NCBI RefSeq assembly: GCF_000003815.2
Contig: NC_049979.1
Location: 11,006,471 to 11,070,470 of the forward strand
Origin: Branchiostoma floridae
Lineage: Eukaryota > Chordata > Leptocardii > Amphioxiformes > Branchiostomatidae
Direction of reading: 5' to 3'
Length of the DNA stretch: 64,000 bases
In this document: in pieces, positions 1-14,700 of the stretch
How the letters are laid out: each line of letters begins with the position of its first letter
Numbering within the stretch: the stretch's first letter is position 1
Notes under the pieces: generated by a model
What the model was told of the DNA's origin: nothing
The model's database searches: none
What the model saw: only the letters and a program-made list of their open reading frames with translations
Translations under genes and position numbers: made by a program

Positions 1-64
1 TAGACTAATCAGGATCCCACATCTGCTTGGATGCTTATTGTGCATTTTTCTGTCCTGTTCTCAG

Positions 65-239
65 CTTGTTGGTGAAGAGGACACCGTCCAGTACTGGCTA
101 CAGACCAGACTACATCGGCTTTGAAGTCCCAAACAAGTTCATTGTGGGCTACGGCATTGACTACAACGAACATTTCAGGGAGATCAACCACATTTGTGTC
201 GTCAATGACAATGGCAAGAAGAAGTTTGCTGTCAGCTAG
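65..239 (+). CDS. HPRT1: HPRT1-type hypoxanthine-guanine phosphoribosyltransferase, last coding exon (partial)
   Basis: This is the terminal exon of the purine-salvage enzyme that joins hypoxanthine or guanine to PRPP in the cytosol. The exon follows a pyrimidine-rich acceptor ending in CAG at 62-64. Its first base completes a codon (phase 2), and the frame closes with TAG at 237-239. The translation, from LLVKRTP through [12 protein letters not shown] to [17 protein letters not shown], aligns over its whole length with the C-terminus of vertebrate HPRT1. It includes the VGYxxDYNE segment, which in the family contacts the purine base and closes the active site. In human HPRT1 this stretch is split between two exons; here it is one exon. 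All upstream exons lie outside the window. A DNA transposon begins 318 bp downstream, so the 3' UTR may run into it. HPRT versus a close phosphoribosyltransferase paralogue cannot be fully excluded from 58 codons, but the match is strong. Confidence 0.93.
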
Positions 240-2735
240 AATTGTCTGACACAGATTTAGCCTGGACACCAGGCTAACACAGATCCATAATTAGCGCACA
301 TTCTTAAAGCCTACTTGGAAGCCAACTATGCCATTGTAGTGCATGTTCTTATGATGCTGCTCAGGGACTGGCTTGCCAGTGAAGTGAAATTCCTCAGTCT
401 ATCATTCACATATCAAAAATTTGGTGGGACAAGTTGAGATTGGGTTGTTACATCCCAGAAAGGACTCCTAGCCATACACACTAATAGGGTAGTCCTTCTG
501 TGATGTCATTTTTATGTGAGGCCAATGCTATTGTCACAGCTATTGATAAATATTAGCAGGCCTCGAAATTAACTGTTTTCTCTATTGTCCCAGAAGTGTT
601 CCCAAAAATGAATTCCAATCGTCCCGAAGTGAGGATGGATGGTCCCAAGCAGGTTTTTAGGAAGTCCCGTATCACAACAATAAAGTTGAGTCAGACTCAG
701 AGTACAATATTTCTGTCTATATTAACTGTCAATTACAATAAACTCAAAATCAATGCAGATTCAAACGTGTCTTGTCTATTATCAGACAAACAGTCCCACA
801 TATCTCCAGAAATTTGAGACAAACCAAACATAACAAGTGGAAGTTGGGAAGAATTTTTTTTGTCTGTGGACAAATTTGTATTTTGTGTAATTATATCATC
901 AATAATGGTACTATATATAGATGTTAGATTTAGTGTATTTGCAGATCAAACGCACACTGTAATTGCACGGTCACATATCAAATTTGGGGGCCTTAGGACT
1001 GGGAACCAAAAGCTAGGTCACACGCCTGACAAACGTATGATTGGTTTACATTCTGATATTGATCATTTTTCTACCGTCCCAAGAAAGGTCCCAAAGTGAT
1101 TTTTAGTGTTCCCGGACTAAATTTTTTGGTGCCCCGGGACTATGGGACTATGTTAATTTCGAGCCCTGATTAGGTGTTTTTAGAAAATTTTTCATGCAAA
1201 TGAGTAAACTCCATTTCACTTGAATGTTAAGCGTATACAAATGTAACTTTATAAATGATGTCATCCCTCTTTGATTGGTTATAAAAATAAATCAACAATG
1301 TTACAAACGAAAAAGTGGACTTGAAATGATGAATAATATTGTTCTGGGAAGTTACAATGGCACAGTGGTATGGTATCTGCCCAAAAGAAGGAAAAGAGCA
1401 ATGGTCAGACACCCTCTAAACAAAAGTTGAAATGCTTGATTTTCAGTATTAGCAAAAGTGGGTACCAAAGCCATTTATGTTATGAGTTATTCTACCAGAA
1501 ATTAGTATTACCTACCCTGGACAAATATCACACTTACACTATGTGCCAGATATGATAAGTTTCTTGTTGTGTCCATAAGTTTACCAAATGCATGTATAAT
1601 TCTGTCTGCAAAACTCCAAGTTAGCCTAACTGTCCTCTAATGATAATACTGTATGAAATCAAGGGCTAATTACCAGCTTAGCTTTGCATTTCAATCTGCT
1701 TTGTGATGTTATAATGATATAGAACCAATCAAGAATGATATATTCATAGACTTATAGTTTTTGGGAACTAGCTAGATTTTGAATGAGATTTTGTAAAGCA
1801 AGTGTGAATATGCATCCTATTTTGATAGCTGTATTTTAATTCTATATTGTCTTTCAAACCTGAGATTTCTTTTAAGATTGACTTATTGTAGAAGAGACTT
1901 TTTCGAGAATATGGGACGAAAGAGTAAATGTAGTAACTTCAGTGAATGATTCGATGGCACAGGAGCCTTTATTTGTAATCTTCTTTTGTGAAAATATCTG
2001 CAGGCTAAGCATATAATAATTGTGTGGAACTATTGATACATGTTTGGGGCTATTTCATTCCTCCAGTCTTTAATACTATTTAGTGCTATGTTTGACAACA
2101 GATTTTTGAACATACACATGTATAACATAGCTACCAAATTCCTTGTATTGTCATAGATGTGACTGAAAACTATTCAGATGCACACCTGTCTAATTGTGTT
2201 TAACTTAATTTGAATCCATAAACGTAGACTAGAGTATGCAGTATACATTAGCATACATTTGACATGTATTGTTCTGAGATTAATGTACCTTACACCAGTA
2301 AGTGTTGGCAAATGCACTGTCAGGAAAGAAGTTGTGATGAGTGGAATAATATTACGGGTAGCTTCCTGATACAGGGTAGCTTCCTGACATTCTTGTTTAG
2401 CGTTTTTCCCTGTTGTTTGAAACTTGACTTATAACAAGACTGACTTACATAAAAAAATTCTGACTTAATAGATCATTTATCATATTCATTTGTCAAAGAA
2501 TTTCACCTTTGTAGCAACCTTCCTCATCTCTTATTGATATGAATTACAATAAGTTCACGACTTGTTGCAGCTTTTTGCAAGAAAAAACTTGCAGTTCCTT
2601 GTTACCAAAGCACTTTTTCTCCTGAAAGATGTTTTCTCCTGGTGGTTCTGATAATACTGTGAATGAATCTGCGGTGTCATGAATTCACCACCCAAATAAG
2701 CCCACTGCAGAAGTTTAAAGATTTACAGTATGCCG
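240..2735. other. HPRT1-NEMF convergent intergenic interval
   Basis: This spacer lies between two convergent stop codons and should contain both 3' UTRs. It holds the 612-bp inverted-repeat transposon described separately at 557-1168. The rest is AT-rich with no supportable coding exon on either strand. I could not assign the polyadenylation sites confidently. Confidence 0.6.
557..1168. mobile_element. Non-autonomous DNA transposon, 612 bp, TIR CAGGSCTCGAAATTAAC
   Basis: A 17-bp terminal inverted repeat at 557-573 matches the reverse complement of 1152-1168 at 16 of 17 positions. ATTAG flanks both ends directly (552-556 and 1169-1173). Tracts of TCCC/GGGAC punctuate the interior. No transposase is encoded. 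The TIR start CAGGGCTCG is of hAT style, but the visible duplication is only 5 bp, so superfamily assignment is uncertain. It lies just downstream of the HPRT stop codon. Confidence 0.8.
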
Positions 2736-5700
2736 TCATCTCTTCTTCTGTTTGAGCTGGTTCAGGTTGGCAGCTGACATCTTCACTTTCCCAGGGATGC
2801 CCCGGGACAAGTCTGCATCCTGCATGGCCGAGAAAAATAAAGCAAATTTAAAGTCAGACTATTGAAATAGCCACATGAGTTGAGTGTTCGCCAGTTGCAT
2901 GTGGTTACAGTTGCGCTTAGGAAAGAGTATGGAAGCTTTAAACACATAAAGCGTAAAAGAGCTTTAATAGTGTTTGTTGAGCACTTTTTTAATTGTCAAT
3001 TTGCCGCAGAGAGGTCACCAACATGTCACAGCTTCAGTGAGACATCCCTAGAGTGAACACACCATTAGCTCAGGGCTGTCTAGGATGTCCCTCCATCCTG
3101 AGATGGAAATTTTGCTAGTTCGGATGGACAAAAATTTCACCCCATCCATCTCAGACATCAAAACTTCAGTACATATATGTACAATTGTTGAAAAAAGGTT
3201 TTCATATGCATAAGACAAATTTAACAAGGAAAACCAACAACATAGACTTCCAAACAATGATTGGAATGGGAAAAAAATGTAAAGCCCTGAGCTCAGAGCC
3301 CCTGACACTAAGGGCTGTTGACATACCTTGACACTTTTGAAGAGGTCCTTCTCCATAGAACTAGCTTCCTTAGAATATGTGAACATGCCCAGTGCTGTCT
3401 TTGCCACTGTGAAAGGACAAAATTTTAAAACACAAAGTTTATTATCCATATCATACCCCAATGTATGCAGTTATACTGGTACACAAAGTCTACAGTCAAG
3501 ATTTGTCTACAATTTGTGGAATTGGAAGCCCTAAGCTTCCTGCTACAATAATCCTTTCCCCCTCAAAGACCTCATTGAAATATAAAACTAACATATTCAT
3601 TTTGTTCAATTAACATCACTGATAAAATTGACTGTAATGACAGTAAGGTGATTAACATAAAGCAGGGTTACTGATGGATGATGTCACAACTATAATTATA
3701 GCTCAGTTGTCTGTCTTACATCCATGCTTACCTTTTCCTTTCTTGTTAGAACCAGGAACCAACTTGACCTTGTACCTGTTCAAACACAAATGCATCCATT
3801 CATTTTTTTTTTCAAAAAGAACGCTTTACAAGTATTACTCGCAAGTTTTAAGCAACCATATATATATGTGAACAAACCTTTGGTGTACATCTTTCCCCTG
3901 TGCTATGTTCATATCAGGAAAAAAGAAGATATTGCAGGATCTGTTACACATGCATAGTATACATGTAATTTGGTGTAGTGTGGTTTGTTTGATTAGGACT
4001 TCCACTATTATGTGTGTTTCAGCTTTTCATTCTGTGTAATAACAAAATAATTGTAAGAACAGCTTGATTTTGTGATCAAAGTGTATGAAAAATGTGAATT
4101 TGATTGTATGAAGTGTCAAACATAGTCTATATCTGTACGTTAGATACAGCTCTCTTCTTATACATCACAAAAGTATAGGACAAAATGTAGCCTCTCACTT
4201 GAAGTTGTTCATGGCGGAGTATGGAGCGCACACTGGAATGGCGAAGAGTAGGATGTCCTCAGGGTGCGGACAGCCGGTCAGCGTGTCCAGAACTGACGAG
4301 GCCTGCGGACAGGGATATGATATCATCTAGACCTAGTAACTCTTAATTTCTATGTCATTTAATTCATGTCTATTCATTGAGAATGAACCAATAAGCTAAA
4401 TGTTTAAAACATGATAATGATAAATATAATTGTAATATCATATATGATATACATGTATATGATAATATATTGATGATAAATATAGCCCTCTCCTCAAAAA
4501 CAAATATGGAGCAATTACATAGAACAAGGAGGTTATATATCCCTATACAACCTCCTTGCATAGAATGAGAACACAGTTTAACATAGTATACATTAAAAAT
4601 ACATGATGGATAACAGAAGACAAATTGCGGTACAATCAATCCTATTTAATGAGTAAATCAATCAAACAGAATTCTTGATGTTATACCAAGGTCAGTACTT
4701 GACTCCATGATAGACTGATTAAATGTTCAGCTGCTACATGTATATTTTAAGCAGCCCTTCTTAGTAGTGTAACTAGCATCAAGAACAGGGTTTGTGACTG
4801 GACTTTTTGTGGTTTACCATGTACATGTATAGTCTGTTAATCTTCTTCCAGCTGCCTAGCCTCCTGATTAATGCAAACTTGTTGCTAAAGGACTACCCCA
4901 GTGGTGAGAAGGTGAATTACTACAATATATGAGTACCTGAAAGAAAGACTAAAACAAACAAACAAACAAACAAAACCTCCACTAGCTTGATGTTCTCCCC
5001 AGCCAGGACAGCATCTTTCTCCTCGTCTGACTCTGGCTCTTCCTTGGCAACTTCTCCCTCTGCATTATGCATAAATCATAGAGAACATGAGTCCACTTTT
5101 CATTACAGTAGAACCTGCTCAAGAAGTCCAATCAGGGGACTGTAAAATCTGGCACAAGTGGTCACAATAGATAGAATTCTTAATGTTTGAGTCAAGGGTA
5201 ACAATTATATAAGGGGCCACCTGTGGTGACATACATGTAGGTCTTTATGTAGAGGTGGTCACTTGTACAGGTTTGATGGTATGGGCAGTCTAGGTATCTG
5301 AAAAGTATATGTTTGTTTGTTTGTTTGTTTATATTTATTCATCCAGGGGAACATGTCACCTGCAGGCATTTTCCAAAGATCCTGGGGGAAAACGCCATAC
5401 ATACATGCAACATAACAGTATTCAACAACAATATCAAATCAAATAAAGGGTAATACAGCAAGAATTGACAAATATTAAGGCAAGTTAGCAAAAGGCAAAT
5501 AGATTGTACAATGTTAATCCTGATATACTAGTCACTCGATAGTCACTCATAATCAAAATGAAATAAGAAATGGTACATATTACAAGTAACATCCTGTAGT
5601 TATTTTGACACTGGAATGCAACAGTGTGTAGCAGTTAGCATTCCAGTTTGCTCCATTTCTTGAACAACCGAACTGAGAAACCATACCTTGTACATGGGCT

Positions 5701-8700
5701 TGTATTGGCACAGTGGCATCATCTTCATGAATGACCATAGAGTCCTTGAATGCATGTGAAGCCTGACCTCCCTTTCCTATAGAAAAGCAATTGCATACAT
5801 TGAAGAAAATCAGGTTTGTTGAACATTAGAGATGATTAGTATCAGCAATACTGTCATTATCTACACTGTGTGATGGCTTGTACAGGCATCACAACGTTAC
5901 TTAAATATCCAAGACTACAATAGGCCTTATAGTGGCATATCATGATCACACACAGTAACTATAAGCATCTGCAGCACTGTAGAGTGTGATGTTAGGTTGG
6001 TGGCACCAACTTACAACACATCACACAGAGAGTGATTAAAATCATGGTGAAACAGATTCTGAAGCTACTTGCAGAATGTGTTCAAATGAGAAGCTCCCCC
6101 ACCTTGTTTTCTTTGCTGTGCAGACTGTGGTCTCTGCTGTTGTTCCTTCTGTTTGTTTTTCTTTCCTTTCTTCTTCTTATCATCCTTGTCAGGATTGCCT
6201 TCAGACTGTAGTACAAGTACCAAAACACACATTTTATTAATAGCTACATGCACAGTGTAAGACTGTCCAATCACATAGCAAACCAAAAACACACAGGTCA
6301 ATGGCATGATAAGTCTTCAAATAACTCTCTTCTGTTTGCAGCAAACATGCATAGCACTCAAGAATGTGACCAGGACTGAATTCAATGAGTATGCACATTC
6401 TGGTGACGAGGCTTGAAAAGACATTGGGAAGTTTAATCCCAGCTACAGTACTTTGTAATTCTTTCTTTTCTTCTTTCTTTATTCATTAAAATCAACCTTA
6501 CAGAGATTAATTCTTAGCAGAAGCACCTCTGAATGCCGTTGATCTTACAATGTGACATGTATTAGCTTCTGAGGAATATTCATGCCCAAATCTATTGCAG
6601 GAGGGTAAGGATTTATCATTTACAAAGGAACATACTCTTTTGCGTGGAGGTGATTGCTGGAGCAAACCGCATATCGAATAGCATAGATTCCAGGCTAGCA
6701 ATACACAATGATTAAGTACAATATGATAGCACATTATGTCAATCTCACCCTGAGAAGTTCCATCCTCATCTGTCTCTCCTCCTCATCCTGATCCTTGTAC
6801 TTCTTCCTCATCTTCTTTTGTTTAGCCTGGATAAACATTAACGATTAACCAGTCTAAGAACTTTTTAGGGCAAATTGGATAACCCATTTTTATAAATGAA
6901 CATGTCAATAGCTTAAGGCATAAAATAATAAGAAAATAATAATACATATGAAAGGTAAAGCAGTCATTCTCAACTGAGGTGAAACATGATGCTTTTTCAC
7001 GTAGCGCTTGCCGGCTGCCTTCAATCAATATTGACCATCATGATAGTAGAATCCAACTTCACATCAACAATGCAGCTTTGACTACGGCTAAAGAGTCTTA
7101 TATCAGAATGACAGTCTCTGCCATGAGGAGCACATCTGTAAACTGACTCTGCTCTAGCGACATTGTATTGTGGCTTGGCCATGACTCCCTTTTAGCTATT
7201 TACTTACATGTATGCCATTCTCACTGCACAAACCACTGATGAATTACAACTTATATATCACAATCTGTTGAATGGGGATAGATGTGGCGCTCTTTGCTGA
7301 ATATTGACTGAGAATGGTAAGTCGATGTAATGATGGGTTGCTAACCATCAATGTCTACTAAAATATGTTCCTTACCTTTTGTCCCCTCTTGGGCTGAATT
7401 TCCTGTGACTGTGAGTTCTTTTGCTCCTGGGGAATAACAGAAAATTCATGGAATGTTAGGTCTATTGAAAAGATAAAAGTTAAAACTCACATGCAAAATG
7501 CTTAACATTCCTTTCTGTCACATGTATATATTTCAAAACTATCAGTATGCTCTAATGAACTCAACCTTGAAGGAGGTTCAGCCAAAGCAGCCTTATTTTA
7601 ACTTCCCAGCTTAGTCTACAAATGTATCACTGGTTTCAATAATATTATTGGAGTCTGTACAATTAAGGACGTTATATCAGTCTGTACAATGTAAGTCTAG
7701 TGACTGTCTTCTCACGAGAATTGTCTAGAAACAAAAAAGACTGTGTGGTGAAGGACATGCCTCAACTACAAGAAAAACTAACTTAAAAAGACTTGTTTCT
7801 TCAACCTCTACCTTCAACCTCTACAATTGGCACCTGTCACAGAAGAACTGGGGTGTGCACTCAACCATTTTTTGTTGTTGAAGCGTTCATCCATCTTACC
7901 ACATTATCCATGGACCTTTCCTGCTGTCCGTGTGGTGCCTGGTTCTCCTCCTGTCCAGACCTGTCAGCAAAGTACTGCGTATCCTCGCTTTCGTCATCTC
8001 CGTGGGGGGTCTGCTTCTTCTTACGTCGCAACTCTCTGTGCAGCAGCAAGGACAGAACGTGTCAGCTACCAGATTCTGCAACAGTGTCTATTGAGATTTA
8101 CCACATTTTTTTTATCTATTGACATAAGTAGGGCTGTGTACCTAACCAAATTTTCAGGTACAGGTACAGGTACAAGTACAGGTACACGGGTTTAGGTACA
8201 GGTCCAGACCTGCACCTGTACCTAAAAAAGTTCAACCAAATATATGTAAGTTAAACATGTAGCTAACTGTCATTTTCTAGTGATAGATTGTCGTCTTTGT
8301 ATGGGCAATTACATATTTGAATCTCAAAACAATTTCTTTGCAAGTTTTGTTAAGTTTCAACTGCAAGATTATCACCATTGTCATTGTTGATTCGGGATTT
8401 ACTTGACCAGCAGACTTAAAAAGTAGTGTTTAATAGTGATTCAGATTGTTTAGGTACAGGTACAGGTACTCAGATGTTTAGGTCCGGACCTGTACCTAAA
8501 CAATATTTTAGGTACGGTACAGGTACGGGTATTTAGGTACACAGCCCTAGACATAAGATGTGACTCTATCCCTTTTCCAGACTTTACAACAGACTAGACT
8601 GTAAGGTCTAAAACAGTCACACCATCACGCCAGCATGGCCCTTTGCTCTTATTCATAAGTGTAATGGATTCTTTAATGTGCTTGAAGAGTGGCTGACGTC

Positions 8701-11700
8701 AAGCATGGGGCCTCTGCTTATATACGTCCCATTTCAGAGGGCGCCCCAAGTGAAACCTTAGTGTTCATCTAGGAAGAGTGGGAAAATTCTTCAGTGCCTT
8801 TTGCAAGGGCACAGCATCAGAACCAGCTACAGAACCTCAAAATTCTGAGTTAACTACCCAAACAACAAGGCCAAGTTATGCCACTAATTCAAAACACAAC
8901 TGAACAGAAAATTCAACATTTGCAAAGCTTGAGAGTTTGTGGATGTCTTTCTCCATGCCCATACGATTTTCTGTGCTGCCTTCCAAATCTTCTAAACTGT
9001 TCCCTCAAAGTAACCATACTTTCATAGATCAAATATTACAACTACAGGCTAGCTTTTTAAGCTGGTGACACACTGACATAGAAACATACTTTCTTTGTTT
9101 TGCAGAAAGATGGTGACGAGGATTGCCAGTTATCTGGAAAAAAAGAACAGTGCATCAAAAAGGTTAGAAATTCTGAACAATTCAATGTATCAGTAAAAGG
9201 CTTGATACAAAAATGAAAGTTCATAAACTTGTCAGTACTAGTCACGTACACAGTGTGGTAACCACATGCTGTAACCACACACCTTATGTGAAACTAATAC
9301 TGCATACATGGCTATCAAATCTTACACCTACAACAGCCCTGAAACTCAATTATTCTGCCCTTGTATATTACATGTATGAAACATTCAAAATTATATTGCA
9401 GGCATGCTCCAGAATTCCCTGTCTAATTAAAAGAAATGTTGTAGAAATTAGCCCAAAATAGAGATACTAAGTAGATGGATGATTCAGTCAACCATTGGTA
9501 GTAAATGGTATGGTCTATCAAATAACTATTCGGGCAAATTCTATTCAACCTAGTACATGTATTTTGCCAAATGGCAGAACAGAGGCTGTTAGAGACTACA
9601 AGCCAGTTTACCTGGTTAAGATCTAACATCTCATCATCACCCAGGTATATCTTTGTGTCATCTTCTGTTGTCTCACTGGGGGCTCTGTGCAGCTCAAATC
9701 TGTCAGTGAAGATACACAGAGACTTGTGTAAGATTCTAACATAAAAGCTGTATTTCTGACATGTAGAAGTTATGATTGAATACAGAATTAAGGTGTGTTG
9801 CTCACTGGCAACATATCAAATCTGTCTGATACTTTGTACCTGGTATAGTCATTGGATCATCATTTGGACAAGCAGGATATTCAGGACAAATGTCAAGCTT
9901 TTAGTCTGCAAGAATTGGTTTTAACATAAAAAGGCATTAGGTAGTTTTTTAGTCACAATTTTATCTTTTTCTAATCACTGGAATATCATTGAGAGGAATT
10001 TGCTGTTAAAATTTTTGATAGATTGATAGATAACAGCATCCCTGCATCATTATACCAGTTTTTGATACATAAAATCAGAAAAAGACATGCAATTTTTTTC
10101 CACTTCCATTGAATCTTTTGCTGAAAAGTCATGTCCAAAGGCTATCAACAAGAAAAGCCTGAATTCACTAGGATCAAAGATTCACTGCATTTTCTGTAAC
10201 CATCATTTAGAAGCAAAACAAATTGTTTTTTTTTTTTATTTCCATCAAAAGATGCTCTATTTACTTATTCATCGCCCATTTTACATTGTGTCTTGATTCA
10301 TTCCTTGAACTTAGATCTCACAATGCTGGCAAATTGATAATAAGTAAAGTATTTCAAATCAGCAAAATGGTGATTATTCAGATTTGGGCTTGTTGAGCTT
10401 TTTTGCTGCTCTTTCTCTCTACCTTTCCCCATTTGCCATGTTTCCATTTTGTTCCTTGACCTCCTCTGTCACATCGTCTCTCTCCTCCTCCACTTTTGAG
10501 CCTTCCAAATCATTAATTCCATTTATGGACTCTTCAGCACTTCTCAGTGACACAGACCCAAGTGTTTTTATATCAAAAATAAAATGAATTTGTCAGTCAT
10601 ATGTCCAGTAAAAAGCTACTAGAAATTGAACAAATTCAATTTCCTTTTGTTTGTCTCGAAGACATGCGTTGAGGCTAACCCTGTTGCTGAGTGGAAAACA
10701 AAACAAACAAACAAACAAACAAAAAAGAAAACAAAAGAAACAAAAACATGAACAAGAAGTAGAAGAACATAATACCATTCAAACAAAATGAACAAAAACA
10801 AGGCAATAATAGATAACATTCAACAGTTACATTCATCATGACAACATGCAAGATATATCCAACATAAACACAAGAACTTCAAGTACGAGTACAAACCAGT
10901 ATAGAATGGAACAGTGATAAACAAACAATTATACCCTATTTGTATATGGCATAACTTACTTTCCACCACCAACATGTTGGAAGGTCAGGCCTGTATCAGG
11001 GAACAGACTCTCTTCTTCCTCCTCCTCTTCCTTGGTTTTCTTTGTCTCTTCCTCTACTACTTGTACAGTGACTGTACCTTGTTCCCCAGTGGCCTCTGGA
11101 GCCACCTTGTTCCCAGAGTTTGTACCATCTTTCTCTGGGGCTGCCTCATCCCCAGATTCTGTGCCACTGCTGCTGCTTTTAAGGTCATCTTGTACCTCTA
11201 CCTCAGGGTCACCTTCAGTCTGGGGATTTACAACAGGAAGTTGTTGCAATTTTATAATACACTCTAAGGTACTTCAAGTACATGTACACATCATAAGCAA
11301 GGAATCTGGTGTCCAGACGGAGGGATGTTAAGACCAATTGGTCCCAATTTAAAAAATCTAAACTTCAGGAACAAAATTGATGAAAATGTATTTCTTTAAG
11401 CTTAACTTAACAAATTTAACAACAGAAATCAACAACACAGACTCCCAAAAATGAGGGACATAAAAAAGCTGTAGACAGCCCTGCTGGGGTCACTGGTTGT
11501 TTTGGGTCTTTAATCACCTCTCCAGAGTGACTTAATCCTGGACTTTGGTCTAAAGTGCCTCACTTCATTGGACACAAGTTGGGAATTGATCAACCTCACC
11601 TTGGCAGTGTATTTTCTGAAAGTGACTTGTACATATGGGGTTGTACAGTCTTTGACATTCTATCTTTAAAGAAGTTTACAGTTGATCCTAGAGTTGTCAT

Positions 11701-14700
11701 TTCTTATCATACATCCTCATATAAATTTGGCTGGTAAATCTACATCTGCAAGATTTTGCACCTCGACTCCTGCTTGCACAGGTTCCCTAGCTAGCATCTA
11801 AACCTACCATAAATGCCAAGTCTCTTTTGCCCTCTCCTGCATTTACGAAGAGGAGGAAAGAGACCTGGCATTCACATGTAGCAACTGCTGCCCATTGAGC
11901 AAATATAGATCCATATCTATAGCTAAAACTGTGAATATTTGTCAGTGGTGGATTTAAGATTAGTCAGGTTCATCACACTGCAAACATGTACTCTGTCTTG
12001 CATTGTGCTACTACTGTAACAGCTGTTTCTACTGGAAACTGCAAACACCACGAACACCTTCTTTCCCGTCCTACTGCAAACTTGAATTGATTTCTCAGTA
12101 CTAACTGCTTGTGAGTCTGCCACTGATTCCTCGTCTTCCTCTGCGATGCGAACTTTCCTCTCATCTTTGTGTCTCCAGATGCAGGAGTCATCGACCTGGA
12201 GAGAACACAAGATAATGAATGAATGTACAATTTTTGCCCAACTAGGCTAAGTACATGTTACAAACAAAGATATGTCTACAACCATATACAAGTTGGTAGG
12301 AGTAATATCATAATCTATATCTACTATTATATAATAGTACTTTGTCATGGTGAAAATGTAAGTGGCATACATGACAAAAATGCATATTAACAAAGTGATA
12401 TCAAAGCTAATTGCACAGCAAAGGAGAGAGTGACTTGTAAAGGCAATCTTTATGATCCGTTTTAGCTCTTATTACATGTAGAGTTAAGGAATGAAAAAAC
12501 AGTGCAACAAAGCTAATAAAATTTCCAGAAATTCATAAATTATATAGCTCACCTTAAAAATGAATCCAAAGCCAAGGATGAGGTGGGAGGGGGGTAGGTA
12601 ATTCTTCTTGCCTGTTGAGAATGAGATTCTGTTAAATCTTCCACAAAATGTGTGCAGTTTACATATCAGCAAAAGCATTACACATCATGTAAGCTATGGA
12701 ACATGATAAGAGTTGTAGTATAAGCTGTACAAATTTTCTAATGTTACTAACCCCTGATCATGAAGCTTCCTGTGGTCAGATATTCTCCAGTTGGGGCAGT
12801 CTTAGAGACCTGAAGAGACAAAGTGACACAATGATAATCAAGCAAGCTTGTTATATATTTTAATTTCAATCCAGATGACAATTCAGGTAGGGTGAGAAGG
12901 CATTTTTGGGTGTTAATTACTCTGAGTATGTTAACAACATAACAAAAAACATAATGATACATTCATTCCTTTTCCAAAGTCTACAATTCAAGTTTGCCTG
13001 TAGTCCCTAGGATGGCTGTTAAAGGGGGAAAATATGTACTGTATCTTCTAAAGTCCAAAACAAAGACAAAGGACTATACATGTATGTTCAGACCAAAAGA
13101 CACCAACGCATTACGTAACAGTGTCAAAGAAGCATACCTTTATCAAGGACTGCAGGGACAAAATGACATTTTTGTGTCAACACAACACACAGAATGAAAT
13201 TCAAAGGTTTTACATACCTGGTCATGGTGCACGTACCAGGCACTCGTCACCACCTTGGCATCCCAGGCTGCGCTGTGGCAGATGGCAAAGGTCCCAGCCT
13301 CGTTCAGACTCTTGGGTGGCACTGAGTTACCTGGGAGGGCACAGCACTCTCAGATCTTTATACAGTCAAACCCGTTCAAGTGACCACCTCTACATGATGA
13401 TCACCTGGATTTGGAACCACTTGTTGGTGATAATTTTTTGCATTGACACAAGCACTAAAAATCCTGTCTACGGTGACTACTCATCCACAATGTTTTTGTT
13501 GATGTATATATTAGTAAATGTATTATGCATTACTGTTAATGAAGTGCTCAATACACTGCAGCATCTCCTGACAAGCAGATATACTATGGTATCAAGACGG
13601 GGCAGTTTGTATTACTGTTGTTGGTGTGGTTGGCTGACTTCCATGAGATGAGTCAAGGTATGCAACCAACAACTTGTTTGTAAGAAATGATGATCATCGA
13701 AGACATCATCATTGTAAGATCTTACAAAATAAATGACTTGTAAGGTGTATAAGAACACAGCATTCTCAACTTTCTTGGTAGCACTACAGATTAATTCAGC
13801 ACTAAAGGTATCTCCTACTTCCACTGGATGCCACATAAAAAACACTGTCAAAATTGAGAGAATGTCTTGAATACCTAGATGTCTGAAGTGTGTATACCTC
13901 AGGATGACTGCATTGGTACTGATGCATTTTTTTCTCACGTGTCGTGATATAATGGTGTCCAGTGGAATTATGAGAGTAGATGTAGATGTTACATGTACAA
14001 GCTTTGTCGAGCCCTTACTTGAGTGGTTCTGAATGACACAGCTGGTGGCCCCATGCAGGTCAGCATGTACATACAGGTCACCTGCAACAGGGAACAGTAC
14101 AAGCCAAAACGTTCAACTCATTTCCTCAAAATCTCTTGATTTAAGACATGATCACCCCAGGATATAGGTACGTAGGTATGTAGGAAAAACGTGGATAACA
14201 CAAAAGTCTTGAATACATGTACAGTATACTGAGCCAGACCCAACAACATCTGCTTGAATATTTCATTGGCAATGTTCAAGATTTTTTATGTCTTTCTAGG
14301 GGTCTACGTTTGTCTCCTTGGGGTGAAGGTGAAGACATAGAAGTGTGGGTCACCAGAAAGAAGTATAAAAAGCCTCAAAAACATGCATGAATCACTGAGT
14401 CAGACCCCACATCTGTTTGGAGATCACCACAGGTGCCCCACCTGGCTTAAGATGTCTCTTGACGATGAGTTCGTTCTGCTGGGAGTCCCGCCCGGCGATC
14501 ACCAGGTAGTTCTCAGAGGTGATGAACCACAGGAACTTCTCAAACCTGCAAATGTTGGTATGTTATCATATTTTCTTATATCTAACCATGTAGTTTTTGT
14601 CAACCATAGTTTATTCTCTGTAATTACTGCATGTCTACTTTGTGATTTTGCCCATATCATGTCATGTCATGTCATGTCATATTACATCACATCACATCAT

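Noticed and set aside
11923-12105. Open frame continuing past NEMF exon 21
   Set aside because: A GTTAGT donor at 12105 joins the next exon in phase; the continuation has no family similarity.
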